Notes: a model not told the origin generated them from the letters alone. A DNA stretch of 64,000 bases from Curvivirga sp965219885 (GCF_965219885.1 NZ_CBDCOT010000009.1:682001-746000), one strand, 5' to 3'; positions 52,236 through 61,466 are shown, counted from the first letter of the stretch. A program made the numbers and translations.

Positions 52236-53444
52236 TTATTTAGTTAAGCACCCTTTTAATGATGTAGATAAATTCTGCATCAATTCAAAATACTGATTAC
52301 CACCTGTTTCTAAACCAAAACCGATTGGATCTAACTCGCCGGTTTTCAAGTTGGTATCCTCCTGAAGAACCTTTACTAATTTTGGTTTAAATTGTGGCTC
52401 TGTGAAAACACATTTTACATTGTTATGTTCGACAAATTCACGCAATTCAGAAAGACGTTTTGCGCCAGGTTTTCTCTCAGGATCAAGTAAAACAGCACCT
52501 GCCGGTTTCAAGCCATAGCTGTCTTCGAAATACTGATATGCATCATGGAATACCAAATAGCTTACATCCCCTAATCCTGCCAATTGAGCAGATAAATCCT
52601 GATCTAGCTGCTCAAGCTTTGCAATAAGGGCAGTTTTTCTTTCTGCCAAACCGTCTTTCAATTCTGGGGAATGCGCTACAAGCTGTGCTTCCATTGCATC
52701 AACCATCATCTTTGCATTTTTGACACTCAACCAAAGATGCGGATCATGTGCATGTCCATCACCAGAGAAATGTTCCTCATGCCCGTGTTCATCGTGATGT
52801 TCTTCATGTTCGGCATGTTTTTCATGATCATGGTCGTCATGACCTTCATGTTCGGCGTGATCATGGTCCTTATGTTCTTTTTCATCATGCGCATGATCTT
52901 CGTGACCATGGTCATCATGGCCGTGTTCCTCATGTGCATGATCATCGTGACCATGTTCGTCATGATGTTCTTCAGCATGGTCTTCATGCCCGTGATCATC
53001 ATGCTTTTCCTCTGCATGATCGTCGTGGTCGCCATGACCGTGGTCGTGATCATGATTATGACCTTCTCCCCAGACACCACCTTCACGGATTTCCAACAGA
53101 TGAATTCCTCTGATCTCTTCCAATGTCAGGATGTGATCATCCTCAACATTTGAATGAAGAACTTTCTGGATAGAGCTTTCCAAAACAGGGCCCACCTGAA
53201 CAACCATATCTGCCTTTGTCAACTTACGAACATCGCTTGGCTTCAAAGTACGACCATGTGGTGTCGCGCCAGAGTTTGACAATGGTTGCACCTCTGCCAA
53301 ATCACCAACCAAAGCTTCAGCCAAACCTTGAATGGGTGGAATTGTTGTCACAATCAACGGTTTGTCCGCTGCATATGCGGATGACAACATGGAAGAAGAG
53401 AGTAAACCAGCAGCCAAAGCGGCCATAAATTGTTTCTGCATCAT
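52236..53444 (-). CDS. znuA: Zinc ABC transporter substrate-binding protein ZnuA, His-rich insert
   Basis: The 402-residue product has a signal peptide ending AYA (about residue 25). Family motifs: PHGRTLKPSD near 62 with a zinc-ligand His, HDPHLWLS near 230 and VFHDAYQYFEDSYGL near 290. Between residues 129 and 225 lies an insert made almost wholly of His, Asp, Glu, Gly and Ala, with nearly forty His. ZnuA His-rich loops usually have far fewer residues and act as zinc sinks or donors. No znuB or znuC is adjacent. A Zur-like operator lies 34 bases upstream of the start. Confidence 0.93.
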   Translation of the reverse strand: MMQKQFMAALAAGLLSSSMLSSAYAADKPLIVTTIPPIQGLAEALVGDLAEVQPLSNSGATPHGRTLKPSDVRKLTKADMVVQVGPVLESSIQKVLHSNVEDDHILTLEEIRGIHLLEIREGGVWGEGHNHDHDHGHGDHDDHAEEKHDDHGHEDHAEEHHDEHGHDDHAHEEHGHDDHGHEDHAHDEKEHKDHDHAEHEGHDDHDHEKHAEHEEHHDEHGHEEHFSGDGHAHDPHLWLSVKNAKMMVDAMEAQLVAHSPELKDGLAERKTALIAKLEQLDQDLSAQLAGLGDVSYLVFHDAYQYFEDSYGLKPAGAVLLDPERKPGAKRLSELREFVEHNNVKCVFTEPQFKPKLVKVLQEDTNLKTGELDPIGFGLETGGNQYFELMQNLSTSLKGCLTK

Positions 53445-53477
53445 AAACCTATTTCGGAAAAATCAATTAGTCATGTT

Positions 53478-53494
53478 TTGTTATAACATAACAA
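53478..53494 (-). promoter_or_regulatory. Zur-like operator upstream of znuA
   Basis: TTGTTAT (53478-53484) and ATAACAA (53488-53494) form a perfect palindrome around AAC. This matches the TGTTATAnnATAACA-type Zur boxes of alphaproteobacteria as I recall them. Zinc-bound Zur would repress znuA from here. The Zur gene is not in the window. Confidence 0.75.
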
Positions 53495-53633
53495 TTTTAG
53501 GTGCAAGTCATTTTTATTACCAACATAAATAGAGATGAAAATACGTGTAAGCTTGAACAGAATGCTTGCGCCGCCTATATGATATTTCTATGCTAATTTC
53601 CAATCGGATTGACTTAGAAAGAAAGACAAATTC

Positions 53634-53918
53634 ATGGGTTCTATTATCTGGCTGATTTATACAGTGATTAATCTTTATATTTACGTATTGATCGGCAGCG
53701 CAATTCTAAGCTGGTTAATTGCCTTCAATGTGGTGAATACGCGTAATCAATTTGTAAACCAGATTGGTCAATTCCTTTACAAAATTACCGAACCCGCCTT
53801 ACGTCCAATTCGCAAGGTAATCCCATATATCGGCGGCATTGATATCTCACCAGTTGTGTTGATTTTACTATTGATGTTTGCACAACGCCTATTGATTGAA
53901 TTTGCAGGTCGCATCTAA
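53634..53918 (+). CDS. YggT-family membrane protein
   Basis: The 94-residue product has two hydrophobic segments (about 4-29 and 70-84) and the family signature ITEPALRPIRKVIPYIGGIDISPVV near residue 50 (in pieces). YggT proteins are inner-membrane proteins linked to osmotic response and, in some bacteria, to cell-division sites; biochemistry is unknown. GAAAGACAAATTC precedes the ATG. A structured spacer separates it from folD. Confidence 0.92.
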   Translation: MGSIIWLIYTVINLYIYVLIGSAILSWLIAFNVVNTRNQFVNQIGQFLYKITEPALRPIRKVIPYIGGIDISPVVLILLLMFAQRLLIEFAGRI

Positions 53919-53939
53919 GGAAAAGATAGACGTTATCCG

Positions 53940-54066
53940 GCTGAAATGCGTCGCAAAAAAAGAGGGTTTCTATAGCTTGGAACCCTAAGATGCAAACAGT
54001 GTGAGAATTCCGTGTTTCTATCTGAAACACATTAATCCCCTGCGCCTCTACGTGAGGCGCTTTTAT
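53940..54066 (+). ncRNA. Candidate structured RNA between yggT and folD
   Basis: Three hairpins lie in series. The first is interrupted but long: GCTG (53940), TGCGTC (53947-53952) and AGGGTT (53963-53968) pair in order with AACCCT (53981-53986), GATGCA (53989-53994) and CAGT (53997-54000). The second is GTGTTTC/GAAACAC (54012-54030). The third, GCGCCTC/GAGGCGC (54042-54060), is followed by TTTTATT and works as a terminator. The unit could be a small RNA, or a folD leader with an attenuator. I cannot match it to a known family. Confidence 0.45.
54042..54066 (+). terminator. Rho-independent terminator upstream of folD
   Basis: GCGCCTC and GAGGCGC arms close TACGT and are followed by TTTTATT. 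It lies 30 bases before the folD start, so either yggT and the candidate RNA end here or folD is attenuated. Confidence 0.8.
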
Positions 54067-54095
54067 TCTATATTGTCATCAAGGGACTTATAAAT

Positions 54096-54989
54096 ATGTC
54101 TGACGCAAAGATTATTGACGGTAAAGCCTTTGCCGCAAATATCCGCGAAAAAGTTGCTGCGGGTGTTGAAAAATTGAAATCTGAAAACGGCATCACACCG
54201 GGTTTGGCTGTTGTTTTGGTGGGTGAAGATCCTGCCTCTCAAGTTTATGTACGCAACAAAGGCAAACAAACTGTCGAAGCCGGCATGGAAAGCTTTGAGT
54301 TCAAAATGTCTGAAGACACAACTCAAGACGCTTTGTTGGCAAAAGTAGAAGAATTGAACAATGATCCAAAAGTAAACGGTATCTTGGTTCAGCTTCCTTT
54401 GCCAAAACATATTGATGAAGAAGCTGTTTTGTCTGCAATCAACCCGGACAAAGATGTTGATGGTTTCCATGTAATCAATGTGGGCCGTTTAAACACTGGC
54501 ATGGCTGGTGGCCTTGTTCCATGTACTCCATTGGGTTGTATCTTGATGTTGCGTGATCATTTCGATGGTGATCTATCAGGTAAAAAGGCCGTTGTTGTAG
54601 GTCGTTCCAACATTGTTGGCAAACCAATGTTCAACTTGTTGCTTCAAGAAAGCTGCACCGTGACAGTTGCCCATTCCCGTACAGCTGATCTACCTGCAGA
54701 AGTTGGCGCAGCTGACATCGTCGTTGCGGCTGTTGGCCGTCCGGAAATGGTTAAAGGCGAATGGTTAAAAGACGGTGCTGTTGTGATCGACGTTGGCATT
54801 AACCGTATCGAGAAACCAGAAGGTGGCACACGTTTGGTGGGTGATGTTGACTTTGCATCTGCTGTTGAAAAAGCATCTGCAATTACCCCTGTACCAGGTG
54901 GTGTTGGCCCGATGACAATCGCATGCCTATTGGTAAATACATTAACAGCTGCTTGCCAACAAAATGGCCTAGAAGCACCAAAAATGTAA
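54096..54989 (+). CDS. folD: Methylenetetrahydrofolate dehydrogenase/cyclohydrolase FolD
   Basis: The 297-residue product has the catalytic ASQVYVRNKGKQ segment near residue 47 (Tyr and Lys of the active site), GILVQLPLPKHID near 94, PDKDVDGFHVINVGRL near 118, PCTPLGCI near 145 and the NADP-binding VVVGRSNIVGKPM near 165. It ends in TPVPGGVGPMTIACL. It interconverts 5,10-methylene- and 10-formyl-tetrahydrofolate. AAGGGA precedes the start. A strong terminator follows. Confidence 0.97.
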   Translation: MSDAKIIDGKAFAANIREKVAAGVEKLKSENGITPGLAVVLVGEDPASQVYVRNKGKQTVEAGMESFEFKMSEDTTQDALLAKVEELNNDPKVNGILVQLPLPKHIDEEAVLSAINPDKDVDGFHVINVGRLNTGMAGGLVPCTPLGCILMLRDHFDGDLSGKKAVVVGRSNIVGKPMFNLLLQESCTVTVAHSRTADLPAEVGAADIVVAAVGRPEMVKGEWLKDGAVVIDVGINRIEKPEGGTRLVGDVDFASAVEKASAITPVPGGVGPMTIACLLVNTLTAACQQNGLEAPKM

Positions 54990-55011
54990 TAGCGATTTCG
55001 TTATAAATTAG

Positions 55012-55043
55012 AAAAGGCGGTTCAGTTTTGAGCCGCCTTTTTT
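55012..55043 (+). terminator. Rho-independent terminator after folD
   Basis: AAAAGGCGG and CCGCCTTTT pair, extended through TCA/TGA with one wobble around GTTT, and TTTTTT follows. It lies between convergent folD and the DMT-transporter gene. Confidence 0.9.
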
Positions 55044-55051
55044 ATTTTTGC

Positions 55052-55975
55052 TCATGTGGTTTTTAAAACCTTTACTTTTGGAAGTCCTGTCCATGTCACA
55101 AGGATAATCCCGATTACGACGGGAATAAGCCCCAACAGGTCTGTTCCCACAATGGGTTCCCCTAAAATCGCCCAAGCCATAATCAAGGTGAAGCCGGGAT
55201 TTAGGAAATGAAAACTACTAGCTGCACCCGCGCCTATTAATTTGATCAAACGGAACCACATCAACAACCCGCCAATGGAAATAAACACCGCCGAATAAGC
55301 CATCGACCCAATTAGATATTCATCTAATCTGAAGACACCCCAATCTTCCATCACATATGAAATCGGCAGTAAAATCACGGCAGAGGAAATCATCTGAAAC
55401 AGGTTTAGATTCAAGGTATCTTGCCCTGTCCCCCATTTACGATAGGTGATTGTTCCCAATCCCAAACAAATCGTTGCAATGATGGTGATTGTAATTCCAA
55501 AAGGATCCAAACCACCATCCAGGTTCACACGGCCTTGCAAGACATACCAAACGCCAAAGATACCCAGGATCAGGCCAATAAATTTTCTTAAAGTAAAGCT
55601 TTCACCCAAAACTGGCTTTGCTAAAACCGCAGTTACCAAAGGCATTGCAGAGGCAATTAACGCAACAACCCCCGCATCTGTCGTTTTAAACGCAATAAAA
55701 CAAAGCCCAAGATAAAGCGCGTTGTTTAACAGACCGAGCAAGGAACCAACCCAGACTTCCTGCCATGTAAATTTTAAAGATGTTTTTTCTCTCTTTGCTT
55801 GAAAAAGACGGATGACTAATAACATTAAACCCGTGGCAAAGAAAAAGCGCACCATTAAAAAACCAAGAGGAGGTGCGCTGATAATCGAAAATTTACCTGC
55901 AATAAAGGCGGAACTCCATAACAGGCAGAAGCCGATGCCCAATACAAAGGCTTCAATACGATTTGTGTTGTCCAT
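55052..55975 (-). CDS. DMT-family (EamA) transporter
   Basis: The 307-residue protein has ten hydrophobic segments arranged as two EamA repeats. The first starts FVLGIGFCLLWSSAFIAGKF and the second contains GFGITITIIATICLGLGTITYRKW-like sequence near 175 (approximate). LNPGFTLIMAWAILGEPI near 255 is typical of the second repeat. DMT proteins export metabolites such as amino acids; the substrate cannot be inferred. It starts six bases after the stop of the DUF3253-like gene, so the two are likely co-transcribed. Confidence 0.9.
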   Translation of the reverse strand: MDNTNRIEAFVLGIGFCLLWSSAFIAGKFSIISAPPLGFLMVRFFFATGLMLLVIRLFQAKREKTSLKFTWQEVWVGSLLGLLNNALYLGLCFIAFKTTDAGVVALIASAMPLVTAVLAKPVLGESFTLRKFIGLILGIFGVWYVLQGRVNLDGGLDPFGITITIIATICLGLGTITYRKWGTGQDTLNLNLFQMISSAVILLPISYVMEDWGVFRLDEYLIGSMAYSAVFISIGGLLMWFRLIKLIGAGAASSFHFLNPGFTLIMAWAILGEPIVGTDLLGLIPVVIGIILVTWTGLPKVKVLKTT

Positions 55976-55980
55976 ATATC

Positions 55981-56271
55981 CTATTTAGCTATCCGAACTT
56001 TCCAAAGTCCTTTCAGATCATTCGGGTCTGCTACCTCTCCTTTACGGATAATTTCCACTTTACCCTGACGGGCCAGGAAAATTGCCTGTTGTTTGGTCGC
56101 ATTGAAGTAACGACGCCATAGCTGTGGTCCATCTTTTGGCTTACGTTTGAATTCTGCAACTGCCTTTGCCAGATTTTCGGGTGACATCAATTCACCTTCT
56201 TCCAGACGGGAAAGTGTGCTTAAGATCATTTCCGCAACTGGGTCCAAAGGTTTTTCATCTGTGTCTGCCAT
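55981..56271 (-). CDS. DUF3253-like small protein
   Basis: The 96-residue product has no signal or membrane helix. It starts with an acidic stretch, then a winged-helix-like arrangement with LMSPENLAKAV, LWRRYFNATKQQAIFLARQGKVEIIRKG (in pieces) and a closing GLWKVRI strand, which I recognise as the DUF3253 pattern. Function is unknown. It is directly upstream of the DMT-transporter gene on the same strand. Confidence 0.82.
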   Translation of the reverse strand: MADTDEKPLDPVAEMILSTLSRLEEGELMSPENLAKAVAEFKRKPKDGPQLWRRYFNATKQQAIFLARQGKVEIIRKGEVADPNDLKGLWKVRIAK

Positions 56272-56351
56272 CTGTCTGGCTCCTTATCCGCAAGAGATTA
56301 GTTATTTCTATATATCCTGAATAGGTCCAATTTAGGACCAGAATTTATGAT

Positions 56352-56660
56352 TTACAGGACAAGCTTAAATTGAGTGGCCTCATTTCCATAGACGGGATCA
56401 ATCCGTCTATCTGCATCAAAAGCCAATATCTGCCCATGATTTACCAGAATTTGCGCAGCCTGCAAGACCTCTCGCACCATTCTGTCACGCGCATGGTTAT
56501 TATAAAGCAACTCAACGACTTGAATTGCTTCAATCTTTCCGTGATCTTGCAATAACTTCAAAATAGAATTTTGCACATCTTCGGTCCTAGGCACATCCCC
56601 ACCAAAGCCCATGATACGGCGCATAGTAAAATCGATCAGTGATTTCAGACTATTTCTCAT
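56352..56660 (-). CDS. Hypothetical small helical protein, 102 aa
   Basis: The frame is open back to 56819, but that would overlap the divergent NnrU gene. I prefer ATG 56660, which gives 102 residues; a weak GGTTGG lies upstream. The product has no signal or membrane helix. It looks helical with a winged-helix-like arrangement (TEDVQNSILKLLQDHGKIEA, then MVREVLQAAQILVNHGQIL). I do not recognise the family. An ATG at 56705 is another possible start. Confidence 0.55.
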   Translation of the reverse strand: MRNSLKSLIDFTMRRIMGFGGDVPRTEDVQNSILKLLQDHGKIEAIQVVELLYNNHARDRMVREVLQAAQILVNHGQILAFDADRRIDPVYGNEATQFKLVL

Positions 56661-56765
56661 AGATTTTCCAACCCGAATCCTGTCATGATGCATATTAGCA
56701 GTCATTAAAACATAAAAACCATATATAGGCTGATAAGGTAAACTCATCGGGATTGGAGCCCACCC

Positions 56766-57464
56766 ATGGATGTAAGTGATAATCTGGCATTCGCCACAGC
56801 CTTGTTTGTACTTAGCCATTTTTTGCTTTCAAGTACAGCCATTCGAACACCTGTTATATCAAAAATCGGTGATAAGGGATTTCGGATTACCTATTCCATC
56901 ATCAGTTTTCTGACATTTGCATGGATGTTGGTGTCTTATGGAAATGCCTTTTATCAACCGATCTGGGAACCCCCGATGTTTATGCGGTTTGGTACTTTAA
57001 TCTTGATGCTACCGGCTTGTATTCTTTTATTCTGCTCCCTCACCACCAAAAGCCCAACTATGGTGGGGGGTGAAGAGTCTTTAAATGACAGCAATCCAAA
57101 TGGGAATGTTCCAAAAGGTATTATTACCATTACGCGTCATCCAATGTTAATGGCGACCAGCCTCTGGGCGATCGGTCATTTATTATCAAATGGGGATCGT
57201 TCAACTATGATTATTGCCATTGGTATTCTCATCCTTTCCATTGGGGGCATGTTACATATTGATCAACGTAGATCCGATCATCCAGCCTGGGGTGTCATTG
57301 CCTTAACCACATCCATATTCCCCTTTCATGCCGCCATTCAAAAACGCGTTAAAATTGACTGGAAGGGTATTGGTTTATGGCGATTGTTAGGTGGGTTGAT
57401 TTTATTTGCCGGTTTGATTTACGGACATGAAACAATCGCGGGCATTGCATTGATGCCTTCATAA
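56766..57464 (+). CDS. NnrU-family membrane protein
   Basis: The 232-residue product has about six hydrophobic segments and the NnrU features: FVLSHFLLSSTAIRTPVI near 14, a middle ITITRHPMLMATSLWAIGHLL near 120 with the conserved RHPM, and HIDQRRSDHP near 160. NnrU proteins are associated with nitrite or nitric-oxide respiration and with carotenoid and heme-like chemistry in some bacteria; the exact role is unclear. No denitrification gene is nearby. It is divergent from the small gene at 56660. Confidence 0.88.
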   Translation: MDVSDNLAFATALFVLSHFLLSSTAIRTPVISKIGDKGFRITYSIISFLTFAWMLVSYGNAFYQPIWEPPMFMRFGTLILMLPACILLFCSLTTKSPTMVGGEESLNDSNPNGNVPKGIITITRHPMLMATSLWAIGHLLSNGDRSTMIIAIGILILSIGGMLHIDQRRSDHPAWGVIALTTSIFPFHAAIQKRVKIDWKGIGLWRLLGGLILFAGLIYGHETIAGIALMPS

Positions 57465-57476
57465 AATTGTTAAACC

Positions 57477-57887
57477 TTAGGCAGGAATACATTTAACCTG
57501 AACAGCATTGGTAGGAAGTGGCATATATTCACTTTCCCCCGGCAACGCAGATACAACAACGCCATCAGCAGAAAGAATACCTGTTTTACATAGATGTTGT
57601 TCTGCCAAAGCGCGAACTGTCGGCACAAGTAAATCAGCACTTTGGGCAAGGGGTGCATCTTGCCAATATTGATGACCTTGTCGGATCAAGACCACCAGAT
57701 GAAAGGGTCGATCATCCGCACCACGGCCGTCTAGAACTCTAAACAACAAATCAGAATTCAACGGAATAACCCGTGCATTCAACTCTTTCTTAAGCTGAAC
57801 ATTACGTAACTGTTCTTCTTTTGAGATCGTCTTTTGGCACGCAACAACAAGAAAAAAAGCTGCAATGATTGAAATAATTTTATACAC
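57477..57887 (-). CDS. Small lipoprotein, unknown function
   Basis: The start is a GTG at 57887 with GGGGAA just upstream. The 136-residue product has a lipobox VVAC with Cys17. A mixed alpha/beta domain follows, with LNSDLLFRVLDGRGADDRPFH and a Cys near 100 and another near 133 that could pair. I do not recognise it. It converges on the NnrU gene, 12 bases from its stop. Confidence 0.7.
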   Translation of the reverse strand: MYKIISIIAAFFLVVACQKTISKEEQLRNVQLKKELNARVIPLNSDLLFRVLDGRGADDRPFHLVVLIRQGHQYWQDAPLAQSADLLVPTVRALAEQHLCKTGILSADGVVVSALPGESEYMPLPTNAVQVKCIPA

Positions 57888-58114
57888 GAATTCCCCACCA
57901 ATGAATTAGGTTCAACCCTCTACCTAGATCAATTGTATATAATATATCTTATTCTTAATCTAGTATCTTGGCAGAACTTGGTCGATGCCACCAAACTTAT
58001 CTAAGAGTTAAGGACATATTAAGCATATTATAGACTTCAATAAATAAGTTGTTGATAATCAAACTAAAGTTGATAGATTTTAGTTATTAGCTGCAATAAT
58101 TAATAGTGAAAACC

Positions 58115-58798
58115 ATGAGATCATTCCCGCCAAAGTTTCTCTGCTTACTCTTATTTTTTTTAATATTAGGATGCAAAGTAACACATCACGGTTCAAACAT
58201 TTCAAAAAGCTCTTCCAAATACACAGTTTCTCCCGAAGAATATGTTGAATCTGTAAGGAAAAACTACAAATACTTCGATTTGAGTGATCGTATTTCCTTT
58301 GGGCAAGCTTTTCAGGGGAAATCAGGTGATATATCTTATACTTTCATGCAGAGATCTTCGCATGAATCGTACTTACTTGATGCACCACTTTCTAGGCATA
58401 ACTTTAAATGGTTCAATCAGCCGATAGATCAAGATAATAGTCTAGATTTGAAGTTAGAAAATTCATTCGGTGAAATAGCAATTAATGTGATAAATGACGC
58501 CTATTGGAGCCATGAAGATTATCTAACATCAATGAAGACAAAATGGGCAAAGTCAGGCGCTAAATTTACCACAACAGATAGAATTTATCTGGGACAAGAT
58601 TCCAAAACACGCATTTCGGAATCTATTGCCACCATCACCACTAAATTAGGGTACAAATTTCAAACCGTCTTTCTCAGCTATGCTCGCAAAGACAAATGGT
58701 TTGTTTTTGTGGCCACGCCAAAACGCAAAAGTGCAATGCAAGAAATGCTATCACAAATGGCTAGGATCTTGATAGATATACATGACATCCCCACTTGA
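58115..58798 (+). CDS. Lipoprotein, unknown function, 227 aa
   Basis: I place the start at ATG 58115; an in-frame GTG at 58106 is possible and neither has a strong ribosome-binding site. The product has a lipobox LILGC with Cys20. It continues with a Ser-rich linker and a beta-rich domain, including DRISFGQAFQGKSGDISYTF and YKFQTVFLSYARKDKWFVFV, but no enzymatic motif. The gene is AT-rich and single, with a spacer of about 230 AT-rich bases upstream in which I see nothing else. Confidence 0.68.
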   Translation: MRSFPPKFLCLLLFFLILGCKVTHHGSNISKSSSKYTVSPEEYVESVRKNYKYFDLSDRISFGQAFQGKSGDISYTFMQRSSHESYLLDAPLSRHNFKWFNQPIDQDNSLDLKLENSFGEIAINVINDAYWSHEDYLTSMKTKWAKSGAKFTTTDRIYLGQDSKTRISESIATITTKLGYKFQTVFLSYARKDKWFVFVATPKRKSAMQEMLSQMARILIDIHDIPT

Positions 58799-58810
58799 CC
58801 GACACATAAG

Positions 58811-58836
58811 AGAAGCCGGAAATTCATCCGGCTTCT
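58811..58836. terminator. Hairpin between convergent lipoprotein gene and clpB
   Basis: AGAAGCCGGA and TCCGGCTTCT form a perfect 10-bp stem around AATTCA. There is no real T-run on either side. It lies between two convergent stops and may end both transcripts weakly. Confidence 0.6.
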
Positions 58837-58868
58837 GCGTTACATTCGGGTGCTTAAACGTAGTAATC

Positions 58869-61466
58869 TTAAGCCGCTTTAGCTTCAACCACGTCACCAT
58901 TTAAAGTGATGCTATCACCTTCTACGGATACCTTAACGGTTTCACCATCCTTCACAGTAGCTTCCAAGATTTTGGTCGCAAGCGGATTTTGGAGATAGGT
59001 CTGGATAACCCGTTTTAACGGACGCGCCCCATAAACCGGATCATAACCTTTATTGGCAAGCCACGTTTCGGCCTCATCCGATAAATCCAAAGTGATTTTG
59101 CGATCTTCCAATAAACGACGCAAGCGACGCAACTGGATCTCCACAATCCCGGTCATGTTGTCGCGGGTCAATTTATGGAATTGTAAAATCTCATCCAAAC
59201 GGTTCAGGAATTCCGGACGGAAATGACTTCGCACCACTTCCATTACAGAGGCACGGGCTTCTTCTGTATCCGCACCTTCCGCTAGTTGCGCCAGATGTTC
59301 CGACCCAAGGTTAGATGTCATAATGATCAACACATTACGGAAATCGACTGTACGTCCCTGACCATCCGTCAAACGGCCATCATCAAGAACTTGCAACAAG
59401 ACGTTAAACACATCTGGATGTGCTTTTTCCACCTCATCAAACAGAACAACTTGATACGGACGGCGACGGACGGCTTCGGTCAACACCCCACCTTCATCAT
59501 ACCCCACATATCCCGGAGGTGCCCCAATCAAACGGGCAACGGCGTGTTTTTCCATAAATTCGGACATATCAATCCGCACCATGGCTTGATCATCATCAAA
59601 CAGGAATTCCGCCAAAGCTTTGGTAAGTTCGGTCTTGCCGACACCTGTTGGGCCCAAGAATAAGAAAGATCCAATAGGGCGGTCCGGGTCTTGAAGGCCT
59701 GCACGGGCACGACGAACTGCATTGGATACAGCTTCAATCGCTTCTCCCTGACCGATTACACGACGTGACAGATTACTTTCCATTGCCAGAAGCTTTTCAC
59801 GTTCACCTTCCAGCATTTTGTCCACGGGCACACCTGTCCAGCGGGAGACCACAGCAGCAATATCCTGATCGCGTACTTCTTCGTCAATCATGGCCTGATC
59901 ATTAGCAGCTTCTGCTTCTAGCAGGCGTTTTTCCAAATCTGGGATAACGCCATAGGCCAATTCACCCGCACGATCAAAACGACCGTCACGTTGTACCCGC
60001 TCTAATTCAGCGCGTGCTTGATCCAGCTGCTCTTTGATACTGGTTGCATCATTAAGCTTAGCTTTTTCCGCCTGCCATTTGGACGTAAGATCAAAGGATT
60101 TCTCTTCCATATCCGCAAGTTCAACGCCCAGATTAGCCAAACGATCTTTGGAAGCTGCATCCTTTTCTTTTTTCAAAGCTTCCTGTTCGATCTTCAACTG
60201 GATGATACGGCGATCCAACTCATCAATTTCTTCCGGTTTACTATCAACTTCCATACGAAGGCGGCTCGCGGCTTCGTCCACCAAATCAATCGCCTTATCC
60301 GGCAAAAAACGATCTGTGATATAGCGGTTAGATAAAGTCGCCGCAGATACAATGGCACTATCCGTGATACGTACACCATGATGCAATTCATATTTCTCTT
60401 TCAACCCCCGTAAGATTGAAATGGTATCTTCGACAGTTGGTTCCGCCACAAAGACAGTTTGGAAACGTCGCGCTAGGGCCGCATCTTTTTCAATATGCTT
60501 GCGATATTCATCCAAAGTGGTCGCACCCACACAATGCAACTCCCCACGGGCCAAGGCAGGTTTCAGCATATTGGCCGCATCCATACTACCTTCAGACGCA
60601 CCTGCCCCCATCAATGTGTGTAGTTCATCAATGAAACAGATGATTTGCCCTTCCGCCGCAGAAATTTCTTCCAACACCGCTTTGAGGCGTTCTTCAAACT
60701 CACCACGGAATTTAGAGCCGGCAACCATCGCCCCAAGATCAAGAGACATCAGTTTCTTATTCATCAGGTTTTCAGGCACATCACCATTCACAATACGAAG
60801 GGCCAAGCCTTCAATAATGGCTGTTTTACCAACACCCGGCTCGCCAATTAGAACAGGGTTATTCTTGGTCCGGCGTGATAAAACCTGAATGGTACGGCGA
60901 ATTTCCTCATCCCGCCCTATGACCGGATCAAGTTTGCCTTCACCTGCTGCTTCGGTCAGATCGCGCGCATATTTCTTAAGCGCATCATATTTATCTTCTG
61001 CAGAGGCACTATCAGCCGTGCGCCCTTTGCGGATTTCATTAATTGCCTGATTAAGACTTTGCGGGGATACTTTTGCTTTTTTCAAAGCTTCTGCCGCATC
61101 TGTGCCTTCTGCCATGGCTAAGGCTAACAATAATCGTTCTGCGGTTACAAAACTATCGCCTGCTTTTTCAGCTATCTGGGTTGCCTGATCAAATAATTTG
61201 GCAAGGCTTGGATCAAGATGTAACTGCCCAGCGCCACTACCTTGTACTTTTGGTAATTTGGATAAGGAAAGTTCAACAGCGTCCAATGCTTGCTTTGCCT
61301 TACCACCTGCAGATTCAATCAAGCCGGATGCAAGACCTTCTTGGTCTTCCAATAAAGCTTTTAATAAATGTTCCGGGGTAAAACGTTGATGATCACTGCG
61401 TAACGCCAAAGTCTGTGCAGACTGAATAAAACCACGAGAGCGATCTGTGAAATTTTCAAAATTCAT
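58869..61466 (-). CDS. clpB: Disaggregating chaperone ClpB
   Basis: I place the start at ATG 61466, with GAGG upstream, giving 865 residues starting MNFENFTDRSRGFIQ; ATGs further upstream lack support. The N-terminal Clp-N domain is followed by AAA-1 with Walker A GEPGVGKTAI near 205 and Walker B IICFIDELHT. A coiled-coil middle domain (about 400-520) and AAA-2 with GPTGVGKTELTKALAE near 600 and VLFDEVEKAHPDVF complete it. ClpB rescues aggregated proteins with DnaK. Length is normal for the family. A heat-shock-type promoter is visible upstream. Confidence 0.96.
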   Translation of the reverse strand: MNFENFTDRSRGFIQSAQTLALRSDHQRFTPEHLLKALLEDQEGLASGLIESAGGKAKQALDAVELSLSKLPKVQGSGAGQLHLDPSLAKLFDQATQIAEKAGDSFVTAERLLLALAMAEGTDAAEALKKAKVSPQSLNQAINEIRKGRTADSASAEDKYDALKKYARDLTEAAGEGKLDPVIGRDEEIRRTIQVLSRRTKNNPVLIGEPGVGKTAIIEGLALRIVNGDVPENLMNKKLMSLDLGAMVAGSKFRGEFEERLKAVLEEISAAEGQIICFIDELHTLMGAGASEGSMDAANMLKPALARGELHCVGATTLDEYRKHIEKDAALARRFQTVFVAEPTVEDTISILRGLKEKYELHHGVRITDSAIVSAATLSNRYITDRFLPDKAIDLVDEAASRLRMEVDSKPEEIDELDRRIIQLKIEQEALKKEKDAASKDRLANLGVELADMEEKSFDLTSKWQAEKAKLNDATSIKEQLDQARAELERVQRDGRFDRAGELAYGVIPDLEKRLLEAEAANDQAMIDEEVRDQDIAAVVSRWTGVPVDKMLEGEREKLLAMESNLSRRVIGQGEAIEAVSNAVRRARAGLQDPDRPIGSFLFLGPTGVGKTELTKALAEFLFDDDQAMVRIDMSEFMEKHAVARLIGAPPGYVGYDEGGVLTEAVRRRPYQVVLFDEVEKAHPDVFNVLLQVLDDGRLTDGQGRTVDFRNVLIIMTSNLGSEHLAQLAEGADTEEARASVMEVVRSHFRPEFLNRLDEILQFHKLTRDNMTGIVEIQLRRLRRLLEDRKITLDLSDEAETWLANKGYDPVYGARPLKRVIQTYLQNPLATKILEATVKDGETVKVSVEGDSITLNGDVVEAKAA

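Noticed and set aside
52763..53060. Repeat-like DNA that at first sight could be a CRISPR or satellite array
   Set aside because: The units are short, irregular and codon-phased, encoding the His-rich insert of ZnuA; there are no uniform repeats or spacers.
52727..53153. Met/His-rich frames on both strands in the znuA His-rich segment
   Set aside because: They result from the repetitive CAT/GAT sequence read in other frames.
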